Assembly (NCBI GenBank): GCA_031291295.1
Contig: JARLJI010000119.1
Span: 1 to 52,353, forward strand
DNA from: Rhodoferax sp.
Lineage (GTDB): Bacteria > Pseudomonadota > Gammaproteobacteria > Burkholderiales > Burkholderiaceae_C
Direction of reading: 5' to 3'
Length of the DNA: 52,353 nt
Shown here: positions 28,326 through 36,340 of the stretch, piece after piece
Layout of the letters: each line of letters opens with the position of its first letter
How positions within the stretch are numbered: the stretch's first letter is position 1
Notes under the pieces: generated by a model
The model's database searches: none
What the model was told of the DNA's origin: nothing
Seen by the model: the letters and a program-made list of their open reading frames with translations, nothing else
Position numbers and translations under genes: made by a program

Positions 28326-29249
28326 TCATACAGCGCGCCGCAGACCCAAGATACGCGGTAGATCACGCATCAACATGCCATAGGCTTTGAACGTATTGCG
28401 CACATCCCGAACACCACCACGCAACAGCGAAAACACCGTGCGGGTAATGAGTTCAACCACCAACGTCAAGCCCACCAAGGTCCACGCCTGCCAAGGGGTG
28501 AAGTGCTTGAACCCATACAACAGGCGGCTGCGCAGAGAATAAAACAGACGGTGCGCCTTCACCTGGCTCGAGGTACCCCCGCCGGCATGAAAAGCCCGCG
28601 CGTCGGCCAGATACATACTGCGCCAACCAGCCTGGCGGGCGCGAAAGGAAAAATCAAGGTCTTCCAAATAGACAAAGAAGCGCTCGTCGAAACCATGCAA
28701 TGACTCAAACAAAGCACGCCGAACGAGAAAAAAGGCGCCTATGACGTGATCCACCTGGCGAGTTTGGGCATGGTCCCATTCGGCCATGAAGTGGCCCAGA
28801 CGGGGAAAGAACCGATCCAGCCCCAGCGCATGTGCTGCAAAATCCGCGGTGGACGGAAAGCGGGAGCAACTGCGTGACACGTGTCCAGCCTCATCAAGTA
28901 GCTGTACGCCGCAAACGCCCACATTGGCGTGGACGGGGTCTTGCATGTAGGTCAAAGCCTTGGGCAAGGTGCCTGCATACAGCGCCGCATCGGGGTTAAG
29001 AAACAGCAAGTATTCGCTTTTGGCCTGCTGCGCGCCCAGGTTGCAGGCTTTGCCGAAGCCAAGATTGGCGCCCGTGCGGATCAGCTTGACATTGGGCAAA
29101 CCTTCCACGCAAGCGTCTGAGCCATCGATGGAGCCATTGTCAATCACGATGGTTTGAAAAACCAAACCGGAGCCATATTGCGCAATGGAGGCAATGCAGG
29201 CATGCAGTTGGTCTCCCGCGTTCCAGTTGACGCAGATGATGTCAATCAT
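28326..29249 (-). CDS. Glycosyltransferase family 2 (rhamnosyltransferase-like)
   Basis: A 307-residue GT-A-fold transferase. IDIICVNWNAG begins the nucleotide-binding strand; IVIDNGSIDGSD, TGANLGFGKACNLG and FLNPDAAL (the D-x-D-like site) follow. GAFFLVRRALFESLHGFDE and FFVYLEDLDFSFRARQAGW form the acceptor region seen in WbbL-like rhamnosyltransferases. A hydrophobic stretch near 255-280 may attach it to the membrane. The gene overlaps the end of wzy by 8 bases. Base composition rises back to high GC from here on, in contrast to wzy. Confidence 0.88.
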   Translation of the reverse strand: MIDIICVNWNAGDQLHACIASIAQYGSGLVFQTIVIDNGSIDGSDACVEGLPNVKLIRTGANLGFGKACNLGAQQAKSEYLLFLNPDAALYAGTLPKALTYMQDPVHANVGVCGVQLLDEAGHVSRSCSRFPSTADFAAHALGLDRFFPRLGHFMAEWDHAQTRQVDHVIGAFFLVRRALFESLHGFDERFFVYLEDLDFSFRARQAGWRSMYLADARAFHAGGGTSSQVKAHRLFYSLRSRLLYGFKHFTPWQAWTLVGLTLVVELITRTVFSLLRGGVRDVRNTFKAYGMLMRDLPRILGLRRAV

Positions 29250-30621
29250 TTTTTCGCACGGTGTTGGAAGACATTTTGTACTGACGGTGCACGCTTATAC
29301 GCTCGCCCTGACTCAGCAGCCTTCGGCTTCGATCCATTGACCCACCTGCGAGGCCCGGAACTTGAAATCGCTTGCCAATTAGTTTTAAATTAATGATGGC
29401 ATAGGGTATAAAAATAACCCACATATAATCAAATTTAGCAATGTACGGGTTCGTTGCTGAAGCAATAAAAAAAGAAATAAAGCCTGACAAAAAATAAAAT
29501 TCAAAAGATGATCTACTTTTCATTTTTATGATATTTCTGAAATAAAAAGCAATAAAAATAATCCCTGTAGCGTAAAAAATAAAAGCAAACAACCCGTACT
29601 GAAAAATTGCAGCAACATAAAAGAGCTCGTACGCCCAAGGCGTTTCTTTTGATCTAATCACATCCGCTACTGCGCCGGCTCCTTTTCCAAAAAATGGAGC
29701 ATCGAAAAATCCCCGTAAAAGCGCCCTGAATTGTTCAGCGCGAAGTATATTACTCTCGTTGTTGGTAAAATCAAAAATAGAGTTGATGGTGTCAGCATAA
29801 TATTGAATTCCAATACTATCCACAATCAGGTACGCCGCCAAAAGAAAAATCATCGCGACGCACAGAAATTTCCATAGCTTGAAAGATCTTCGGGTTTGAA
29901 ATTTGGCTTTCAAATTTCCTATTGTCAAAATGAATGCCATCATTGGCCCAGCCAGCATCGACACAAGCAGCCCACGGCGACCTGACAGTAATGCCACCAT
30001 CAGCATCAAAACAATCAGCAAAAGAATATTTTTTTGGTTTGTTTTGAAGTTTCTAAAAATTAAATTTGATATGAAAAATGGCAACAGGAAAATAATTGAT
30101 GAAACGTTTGGAAGCGTAAATTTGAAATACGACTCGGCATTATCAACGACAGCATCATCTGCATACAAATTACGCAAAAACTCCTGGAGAATATTGCCTG
30201 GATAAAATACGCTATACATAATATACGACAAATCCAAAATGACTATGAGCCACGCACTTATCAATAATATGTTATATAATGATTGTTCATGATCTTTTTT
30301 GTACAAAACTGAGCAGAGTGGCAAAATAAACGGATACACAACCATTACAGTTAGCACTCGTATGGCGCCCGGATTTCCAGCCAATTCTCCATAAATTGAC
30401 CAAATCATGCCAACCAAAGAGAACAAACAGGAGTAAAAGTAGAGGGCCCCTGAAAATTTAAGTTTATTGGAAATCAACAAACCAAAAATAGCAAAAAAAA
30501 CAACTCCCAGAATCGACGCTTTAATAGGTTGCAGAACCGTTGGCAACACAATTGAAAGAACCAAGAGCACCGAGAGGGCCGAAAGCGCGATCTTGGAAAA
30601 AAGCTTCGGGTAATTTTCCAC
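29242..30621 (-). CDS. wzy: O-antigen/exopolysaccharide polymerase (Wzy-like)
   Basis: A 459-residue membrane protein with about 10-12 hydrophobic segments and a large periplasmic loop containing SGRRG upstream and FFGKGAGAVADVI, similar to the Wzy_C/O-antigen ligase loop. It probably joins repeat units in the periplasm. The last 40 residues are hydrophilic and basic and do not look like membrane protein; the sequence there returns to high GC, as if the end had been altered at the boundary with the next gene. The coding region is strongly AT-rich compared with all genes on both sides except the methyltransferase, which indicates separate ancestry. Confidence 0.8.
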   Translation of the reverse strand: MENYPKLFSKIALSALSVLLVLSIVLPTVLQPIKASILGVVFFAIFGLLISNKLKFSGALYFYSCLFSLVGMIWSIYGELAGNPGAIRVLTVMVVYPFILPLCSVLYKKDHEQSLYNILLISAWLIVILDLSYIMYSVFYPGNILQEFLRNLYADDAVVDNAESYFKFTLPNVSSIIFLLPFFISNLIFRNFKTNQKNILLLIVLMLMVALLSGRRGLLVSMLAGPMMAFILTIGNLKAKFQTRRSFKLWKFLCVAMIFLLAAYLIVDSIGIQYYADTINSIFDFTNNESNILRAEQFRALLRGFFDAPFFGKGAGAVADVIRSKETPWAYELFYVAAIFQYGLFAFIFYATGIIFIAFYFRNIIKMKSRSSFEFYFLSGFISFFIASATNPYIAKFDYMWVIFIPYAIINLKLIGKRFQVPGLAGGSMDRSRRLLSQGERISVHRQYKMSSNTVRKND

Positions 30622-30680
30622 AGTTTCTAAATCAGCTTAGAGTTTTCGGCCATTTTTGTGGCTTCCATCGTTTTTATGTA

Positions 30681-31334
30681 TTAACTCTTCGATGCCAAAA
30701 ATATATATTGACTCGCAAGAAATTCAGAGAAAATCCCCAGCGTAATTGCATTCAATTTTCCATTATTTAAACTCAAATTAAGACTTGTCGGTTTTATCAT
30801 CTCAATATTTAACGAGGCGCTTTTCAATAATTCTGCTGCAGAGAATTTGGTAAAAAATCGCAAATGTGTTTTATCCAGGACTCCTCGTTCCACATATGTA
30901 AAACGACCACCAAATAACAACGGAAGCACAAGCGCAAAATGTCTGGCGTTGGGTAGAGAGATGATTATTTTTCCGCCACCTTCCAAACATTCATCCTTCA
31001 GGCGCTTCAAGAAGCTCCAGGGGTCAACCAGATGTTCCAGCACATCCAGCAACAAAATCAAATCAAACTTCCCAATATTTTCTGGCAATTGGGTTTTTTC
31101 AACGTCTAAACAGTAAACCTTGTCAACTCTGCTCAGTGCCTCATTCGCCGCATCTTTGAACAACTCTATCCCTACGGTTTCCTCGCAAAAGCTCTTGCTC
31201 TTGAGCATTTCGAGGGTTTGACCTGATCCGCAACCAACTTCAAGAACGCGTTTTGAAAACTTTGGCATCAAATCCAGTATTTCATGTCGCGCAGCAGAGA
31301 AATAGTCTTGTTGTTTTAAATCGTAAAGGTTCAC
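30681..31334 (-). CDS. Class I SAM-dependent methyltransferase
   Basis: A 217-residue methyltransferase with motif I VLEVGCGSGQTLEML near residue 30, the acidic residue after strand 2 in VGIELF, motif IV FDLILLLDVLEHLVDP and post-motif GGKIIISLPN. It may methylate a sugar or the polysaccharide end. The start is a GTG at 31334 with AAGGA seven bases upstream; a TTG six bases further up is also open. It is AT-rich like wzy, and the two may have arrived together. It follows wzx with a 10-base gap. Confidence 0.85.
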   Translation of the reverse strand: MNLYDLKQQDYFSAARHEILDLMPKFSKRVLEVGCGSGQTLEMLKSKSFCEETVGIELFKDAANEALSRVDKVYCLDVEKTQLPENIGKFDLILLLDVLEHLVDPWSFLKRLKDECLEGGGKIIISLPNARHFALVLPLLFGGRFTYVERGVLDKTHLRFFTKFSAAELLKSASLNIEMIKPTSLNLSLNNGKLNAITLGIFSEFLASQYIFLASKS

Positions 31335-31344
31335 AGGCAATTCC

Positions 31345-32607
31345 TTAACTTCTACTCAGTATCTTCAGAAAAATGGCATCGAAAACTGCTCGACCTACCC
31401 ATGCCCATGCAGCCCCTTCAATGCCATATTGATTCAACAAGATAACAAGGGCTCCAATAAAAATAGGTAGCTCAATGAGGTGTAGTTTCGCGGTTAGATC
31501 AGATCGCCCCTTGGCGTGAAGTAGTGCGTAATACATCGTTCCGATGGCGTTGGCAAAAACCCCAAGGCACAATATTTGCCCCACCACGATTGATTCCGGC
31601 TGAAGATTGGTTTTTATCCACAGCGGCAACAACATAGGCAGCAGAAGCGCCAGCAATGCACATACCACAAGCATCATTGCAGCCACTGCCAAAAGCCAGC
31701 GTCGAAAATAAGCCTGCCACCTGTCCGGCTGCTCGTGCATCAACCGGCTCAGAGTGGGAAAGATGACGGATGAGACAGCTCCCACCAATATCAGGCTCTG
31801 CACCACGACCTCGTAAGGCAGCACATAAATCGTAACCATGGCCGCGGACAGAACCGATGCGACCATAAAGCGGTCGGCCTGTGTCAGGATCGGGCCGACC
31901 ACACTGCTCACGGTAATCCAGCCTCCAAAAGAGAAGAGGGACCTGGCTATTGGTGGGGAATAAATGCCTTTGCGCTGGATGCCTGGCTGCTCGTCAAAAC
32001 ACATGTAGGCAAGACGCCGGTAGATCATCAGCGCCAGCAGACGACTCACCACTAGCGTTGCCACGAGCCACGGCAGTTGGGTGGTGTACAGCGTCACAAG
32101 ATAGGGGCCACCAAAGTTGACAATACCCAGGCCCACACGCACCAGACTGATGCCCTTGAAATTGAGGTAAGCCTCGTTCAGACCGCGAAAGGTCGCGCTC
32201 ATGGCTTGGGCAGGAAGGGCAATGGCCAACAGCAGCATCGCGTTCCTGATTTCAGCAGGGGAAGTAGCTTTTGCACCGATCCACGCGCTGACGCCGACAA
32301 ACGCGACCAATGTAATGGCGACGCCCCCGACGAGCCCTGCGATGAGTGTGATACGCCTGGCAGTGGCCAATGCGTCGGGGATGACCGACACGTTCCCATC
32401 ACCACGCAGGCGAGCGACCATCTGGGTCAAAGCGCGGCCAATGCCCAGATCGAGAGCCCCCGCGTAGCCGATCAATCCCCACGCCAGGGCCAGCAAGCCG
32501 AATCGCTCGTTGCCCAGCTTGGCTATCAGGTGCGGTACGGTAACGGCGGCCACCAGCAACGGTAATGACAACCCTGCCAGGTTCCATCCAATATGGGATA
32601 GCCGCAT
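31345..32607 (-). CDS. wzx: Lipid-linked oligosaccharide flippase (Wzx-like, MOP superfamily)
   Basis: A 420-residue membrane protein with about 12 helices. The first segment has the MOP/PST-type pattern NLAGLSLPLLVAAVTVPHLI, LGNERFGLLALAW, and GRALTQMVARL. It should flip the undecaprenyl-linked repeat unit across the inner membrane before Wzy acts. The ATG at 32607 is used; TTG at 32613 would add two residues. The region of about 130 bases before it, up to the epimerase end, has no feature I recognise. GC is high, unlike the two genes after it. Confidence 0.87.
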   Translation of the reverse strand: MRLSHIGWNLAGLSLPLLVAAVTVPHLIAKLGNERFGLLALAWGLIGYAGALDLGIGRALTQMVARLRGDGNVSVIPDALATARRITLIAGLVGGVAITLVAFVGVSAWIGAKATSPAEIRNAMLLLAIALPAQAMSATFRGLNEAYLNFKGISLVRVGLGIVNFGGPYLVTLYTTQLPWLVATLVVSRLLALMIYRRLAYMCFDEQPGIQRKGIYSPPIARSLFSFGGWITVSSVVGPILTQADRFMVASVLSAAMVTIYVLPYEVVVQSLILVGAVSSVIFPTLSRLMHEQPDRWQAYFRRWLLAVAAMMLVVCALLALLLPMLLPLWIKTNLQPESIVVGQILCLGVFANAIGTMYYALLHAKGRSDLTAKLHLIELPIFIGALVILLNQYGIEGAAWAWVGRAVFDAIFLKILSRS

Positions 32608-32736
32608 CGTCAATCTATCGTTGGAAAACTCAGTGGATGTCTTGTCCCCGAGTTCCTCACACCATCAGTGCATACCGCCGCACAGGCGCGACGGCGCGCG
32701 CCGCCAGAGATACGACGCCCGGGTGTGACACCGGCT

Positions 32737-33882
32737 TCAAACATTTGCAACATACCAAGGCATCGCCAACTCCAGCCCCTCGCCAATGCGCTGCGTGGGC
32801 GCGTAGCCCAGCAAGCGCCGGGCCTTGCCGATGTCGGCCAGGCTGTGGCGCACATCGCCAGCGCGAAAGTCGCGGTGCACGGGCTTTGCGCCCTGCAGGT
32901 GCGGGTAGCGCGGCAGCAGGTGGCGGTGCAGTTGGGCATACAAGTCGTTGAGCGTGGTGCGCTCGCCCACGGCGACGTTGTAGACCTGGTTCACGGGGGA
33001 TGGGGAGCCCTCACCCCTGCCCTCTCCCAGAGGGAGAGGGGGGTCGCTCGCGGTGGCGGCGAGCAGGTTCGCCTGCACGACGTTGTCGATAAAGCAGAAG
33101 TCGCGGCTGGTTTCGCCGTCGCCATTGATGTACACGGGCTCGCCCTGGATCAGGCTGGCGATCCACTTGGGGATGACGGCGGCGTAGGCGCCCTCCGGGT
33201 CTTGCCGGGGGCCAAAGACGTTGAAGTAGCGCAGGCCGATGCTTGGCAGGCCGTAGTTGCGCGCAAACACGTCGGCATACAGCTCGTTCACATATTTAGT
33301 GACTGCGTAGGGGCTCAAGGGCTTGCCGATAACGTCTTCCACCTTGGGCAGGCCGGGGTGGTCGCCGTAGGTGGAACTGCTGGCGGCGTAGACAAAGCGC
33401 TTGACCCGGGCGTCGCGGGCGGCCACCAGCATGTTGAGGAAGCCGGTGATGTTGGTGGCGTTGGTGGTGAGGGGGTCTGCGATAGAGGGGGGGACGCTGC
33501 CGAGGGCGGCTTGGTGGAGGACGTAGTCAACGGGGTGGTTGGGTGGGAGTGGATTCCCGCCTTCGCGGGAATGACAAGACGCAGGGGAATGACAAGAGGC
33601 GCTGGAATGACCGTAGGTCATGGCTTGCTGGCAGTCGGCCGGGTTGCGGATGTCGCCTTCGATGAAGTGAAAGTGGGTCCATTGGGCGGGGGTGACCAAT
33701 GCTTGCACTTCGTCCAGGTTGCGCTGGTGGCCGGTGGCAAAGTTGTCCAGGCCGACCACGCGCTGGTTCAGCTTGAGCAGGGTCTCCAGCAGGTTAGAGC
33801 CGATGAAGCCGGCCACGCCGGTGATGAGCCAGGTGGCAGGCTCTTGGGCGAGGCGGGTTTGGAGTTGCTGGTAGGCGGTCAT
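32737..33882 (-). CDS. wbpP: NAD-dependent UDP-sugar 4-epimerase (WbpP-like) with two in-frame repeat insertions
   Basis: A 381-residue short-chain-dehydrogenase-type epimerase. GVAGFIGSN near residue 22 binds [11 protein letters not shown] and [11 protein letters not shown] supply the S/Y/K triad; [27 protein letters not shown] and NQVYNVAVG follow. It most resembles WbpP, which interconverts UDP-GlcNAc and UDP-GalNAc (or the uronic acid forms). Two stretches do not belong to the family: residues about 90-117 (a translated REP-like unit, [10 protein letters not shown]) and about 278-293 ([15 protein letters not shown]). Both are in frame with no stop. The ATG at 33882 is preferred to an upstream one. 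Whether the enzyme is still active cannot be told. Confidence 0.87.
   Translation of the reverse strand: MTAYQQLQTRLAQEPATWLITGVAGFIGSNLLETLLKLNQRVVGLDNFATGHQRNLDEVQALVTPAQWTHFHFIEGDIRNPADCQQAMTYGHSSASCHSPASCHSREGGNPLPPNHPVDYVLHQAALGSVPPSIADPLTTNATNITGFLNMLVAARDARVKRFVYAASSSTYGDHPGLPKVEDVIGKPLSPYAVTKYVNELYADVFARNYGLPSIGLRYFNVFGPRQDPEGAYAAVIPKWIASLIQGEPVYINGDGETSRDFCFIDNVVQANLLAATASDPPLPLGEGRGEGSPSPVNQVYNVAVGERTTLNDLYAQLHRHLLPRYPHLQGAKPVHRDFRAGDVRHSLADIGKARRLLGYAPTQRIGEGLELAMPWYVANV
33020..33040. repeat. Palindromic repeat inserted inside the epimerase gene
   Basis: CCCTCTCCC-AGA-GGGAGAGGG, a perfect 9-3-9 hairpin within a longer foreign stretch at about 33000-33045. On the complementary strand it encodes [15 protein letters not shown], absent from the epimerase family. 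The insertion keeps the reading frame. Confidence 0.8.
33535..33622. repeat. REP-like unit plus half-units inserted inside the epimerase gene
   Basis: ATTCCCGC-CTTC-GCGGGAAT at 33553-33572 is the same palindrome family as between genes in this window, followed by two half-units (ggggaatgacaag, ctggaatgacc). It is translated in the epimerase as HSREGGNP and the preceding SCHSPASC. This adds about 28 residues before the [13 protein letters not shown] strand. Confidence 0.85.
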
Positions 33883-33897
33883 TTTTACTATGTTTTT

Positions 33898-33943
33898 AAT
33901 AGCTACTTGTGAACGACTGATATGGGCTATAGGCACTTTTCAT
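33898..33943. repeat. 46-bp dispersed repeat, copy 2
   Basis: Aligns gap-free with 20208-20253, from AATAGCT to GGCACTTTTCAT. It fills the whole gap between the epimerase start and the stop of the WecA-like gene, so it lies within the transcribed operon. Confidence 0.7.
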
Positions 33944-35046
33944 CAGGATTCCTTGGACTGCAGCGTGGCAGCGCCAAAGCCCCAGCGGAATTGCGTAAGC
34001 CGGGCGTAGGCCGCCGCATACAGCAGCACACACGCGGCAAAGCCCAGCACCAAGGCCGGCGTATGGGTGGGCCAGCGCACCGCGATAAGGGCTGGCACCA
34101 GTGCGGCGCCCCACATGATGGCGCCGGTGGCCGAGTTGCGCACCAGGTTGCTGGCGTGTGGCAACAGCACCCGCACCACGCGGCGATTGACCAGGCTGTG
34201 CAGGTGCAGGCGGTCGGCGTCGCCCGGGCTGGAGCCGCGCCGGCGGCGGCGCGCAATGCTGAAGAACACCTCCAGAATCGGGAAGCCGCACACCAGCATG
34301 GGCGCCCAGGCCGACACCTCTTCGTGGCGAGCCAGCAGCAGCACGGCCAGCCAGGCCAGCGCAAAACCCACGAAGTAGGCGCCACCATCACCCAAAAAGA
34401 TCTTGCCCAACGGCCAGTTGATCAGCGCAAAGCCCAGCATCGCGCCAGCCACGATGAGACTGGTGCGGGCCAGGTCGGCATCGCCCAGCGCGGTGGCCAT
34501 GAAGCCAAAGCTGGTGAGGATGATGATGACGGTGCCGGCGGCCAGGCCGTTGAAGCCGTCGATGATGTTGATGGCGTTGGCCACACCGCCCACGGCAAAG
34601 GCCGTGAAGACGACTGACACCACCGTGAACTCCAGCAGCCAGTCCAGCCCGACCAGATTGGCATCGGTGATGGACAGGCCGGTGATGGCCCAGCCCAGCA
34701 CACCGCAGGCCATGGTGGCCAACAGGCGGGCGCGCACGCTGACCTGCTTGGTCAGGTCTTCCACGATGCCAAACACAAAGGCCGGGGTGCCCGCCAGCAG
34801 CAGCGGCCCCAACAGGTTTTGACGGCTGGGGTGAGCCAGCAGGTAGCCTGCCAGCAGACCCGCCACGATGGCGATGCCGCCCACGCGCGGCGTTGGATGC
34901 GTATGGAACTTTTGCACGCCATCGGTGCCGTCCATGCTCAGGTGGCCATGCCAGTGCTGGGTGAGCACCAGCAGCAAGGCCGCCAGCAAGGCAACGGCGC
35001 CGGCCGTCAGGGCTGGCCAGGGAAGAAGGCTGATGAAATTTTGCAT
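33943..35046 (-). CDS. MraY/WecA-family glycosyl-1-phosphate transferase
   Basis: A 367-residue polytopic membrane enzyme that starts repeat-unit synthesis by moving a sugar-1-phosphate (probably GlcNAc or GalNAc) to undecaprenyl phosphate. Visible family parts are KFHTHPTPRVGGIAIV, FGIVEDLTKQVSVRARL (the D-D-like pair), NAINIIDGFNGLAAG and KIFLGDGGAYFVGF, then the H-x-H loop DRLHLHSLVNRR. I use the ATG at 35046, directly before the first helix; the longer open frame upstream reads through the repeat array. An epimerase next door could supply UDP-GalNAc. Family length is usually 330-370. Confidence 0.9.
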   Translation of the reverse strand: MQNFISLLPWPALTAGAVALLAALLLVLTQHWHGHLSMDGTDGVQKFHTHPTPRVGGIAIVAGLLAGYLLAHPSRQNLLGPLLLAGTPAFVFGIVEDLTKQVSVRARLLATMACGVLGWAITGLSITDANLVGLDWLLEFTVVSVVFTAFAVGGVANAINIIDGFNGLAAGTVIIILTSFGFMATALGDADLARTSLIVAGAMLGFALINWPLGKIFLGDGGAYFVGFALAWLAVLLLARHEEVSAWAPMLVCGFPILEVFFSIARRRRRGSSPGDADRLHLHSLVNRRVVRVLLPHASNLVRNSATGAIMWGAALVPALIAVRWPTHTPALVLGFAACVLLYAAAYARLTQFRWGFGAATLQSKES

Positions 35047-35061
35047 GGTACAGAGGTGGGG

Positions 35062-35148
35062 GTGGATTCCCGCCTGCGCGGGAATGACAGTGGCGCGCGG
35101 GAATGACAGTGGCGCGCGGGAATGACGATGGCACGCGGGAACGACAGT
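35062..35148. repeat. REP-like array between wzz and the WecA-like gene
   Basis: One complete palindrome, ggattcccgcct-gcgcgggaatgaca at 35062-35087, is followed by three tandem half-units of about 20 bases (tggcgcgcgggaatgaca). The array fills the 106-base gap inside the polysaccharide operon and may dampen or stabilise the transcript there. Confidence 0.85.
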
Positions 35149-35152
35149 GGTT

Positions 35153-36337
35153 TCAGGCTCTTTTGGCTGCCTTGGCGAACGAAGCGCGTATCTGGGCCAG
35201 CTTCTCGGCGGATTCGGGGTCCTGGCTGGCGTTGCGCCAGGCGTTGCGCAGGAACACGAACAAAAGCAAGGCCAAAGCAGTTGCCATGGTAGTGCCAACG
35301 GCAATCAGCGCCTTCTTGGGCTTTGACTTTTTCTCGGGCGGCTGGGCGGCATCGACCACCTGGATGATGGCGCCTTCGCGGCTTTCGTCCACTCGGGCAA
35401 TTTCGTACTGTTTGGAAAACAGTTCGAACAGGGTTTCCTGGTACTTGAAGTTGCGGAATTTGGCGATGTAGTCGCTGTCGCTGCCGGCCGGCGCGGGCTC
35501 CTGCTTTTCGGACTGGGTCAGTTGGCTGCGCAGGGCTTCCAGCTCGGTCTGGGCCTGCCTGAAGTCGGGCGCCGATTCGGCCAGGTAGCCGCGCATGCTG
35601 GCCAGCTTGACCTGCTGCGCGGTGATGGCGGCCTGCAGCCGGGCCAGGCCTTCTACCGCGGACTGCGGGTTGGCCTTGAGCGTGTCGGTGCTGACGCCGC
35701 TGGCCTTGAGGGCCTGCTCGGCCTGAATCAAATTATCTTTGGTGGTGTTGAGTTGCTTTTCAAAAAACACGCGGCGTTGCTGGGCCTCGGTGACGGCCAG
35801 GCGATTCAGCAACGTGCCCAGCTCCTGCACGTAGCCGTTCGCCAGGTTGGCGGCAAATTGAGGGTCGTGGTCGTCCACCTCGATAGTGATCAGGCCGTCC
35901 TTGCCGCTGCTGATGTTCGATTTCTTGTCGAGGTCCTTGCGGGCGTCTTCCTTGAACTTGTCGTCGTAGCGGGCCATGAGCTTGAAACGGTCCACCAGTG
36001 CGTCCTGCACGCTGCGGCTTTGCAGGAAGGCCACGTACTGGTCGGCCGGGTTCTTCAGGCCCGTGGCCGCACTCGCCAGGCCGCCGAGCGCACCCAGGCT
36101 TTGCAGCAGGCCGGCCGCGGCGCTCTGCTGCTGCTGCGGTGGCATGAACTTGGTGCTGGCGGTGAAGGTGGGTGTGATGAGGAAGCAGATGGCCAGTGCC
36201 AGCAGGCCGGCGGCCAGGGGCCAGATGACGAGCAGGCGCAGGTTGTCGGCGATGACCTGCAGCAGGTCGAGCAGGCTGATTTCGTCTTCTTCTTCGAATG
36301 ACGAGTCGTACGCGATGGGGGGGGATTGCTCGGTCAT
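35153..36337 (-). CDS. wzz: Wzz-type chain-length determinant / polysaccharide co-polymerase
   Basis: A 394-residue inner-membrane protein. The N-terminal cytoplasmic part (EEEDEISLLDLLQVI) leads into a first membrane helix at about 34-56 (IWPLAAGLLALAICFLI). A large periplasmic coiled-coil domain with the PPQQQQ and LKNPADQYVAFLQS segments follows. A second helix at about 346-365 comes after VVDAAQPPEKKSKPKK, the proline-rich end typical of Wzz. It controls chain length together with Wzy. No C-terminal tyrosine kinase (Walker motif, tyrosine cluster) is fused, and no separate kinase gene is seen. It follows the Wza-like gene with a 3-base gap. Confidence 0.88.
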   Translation of the reverse strand: MTEQSPPIAYDSSFEEEDEISLLDLLQVIADNLRLLVIWPLAAGLLALAICFLITPTFTASTKFMPPQQQQSAAAGLLQSLGALGGLASAATGLKNPADQYVAFLQSRSVQDALVDRFKLMARYDDKFKEDARKDLDKKSNISSGKDGLITIEVDDHDPQFAANLANGYVQELGTLLNRLAVTEAQQRRVFFEKQLNTTKDNLIQAEQALKASGVSTDTLKANPQSAVEGLARLQAAITAQQVKLASMRGYLAESAPDFRQAQTELEALRSQLTQSEKQEPAPAGSDSDYIAKFRNFKYQETLFELFSKQYEIARVDESREGAIIQVVDAAQPPEKKSKPKKALIAVGTTMATALALLLFVFLRNAWRNASQDPESAEKLAQIRASFAKAAKRA

Positions 36338-36340
36338 GGC

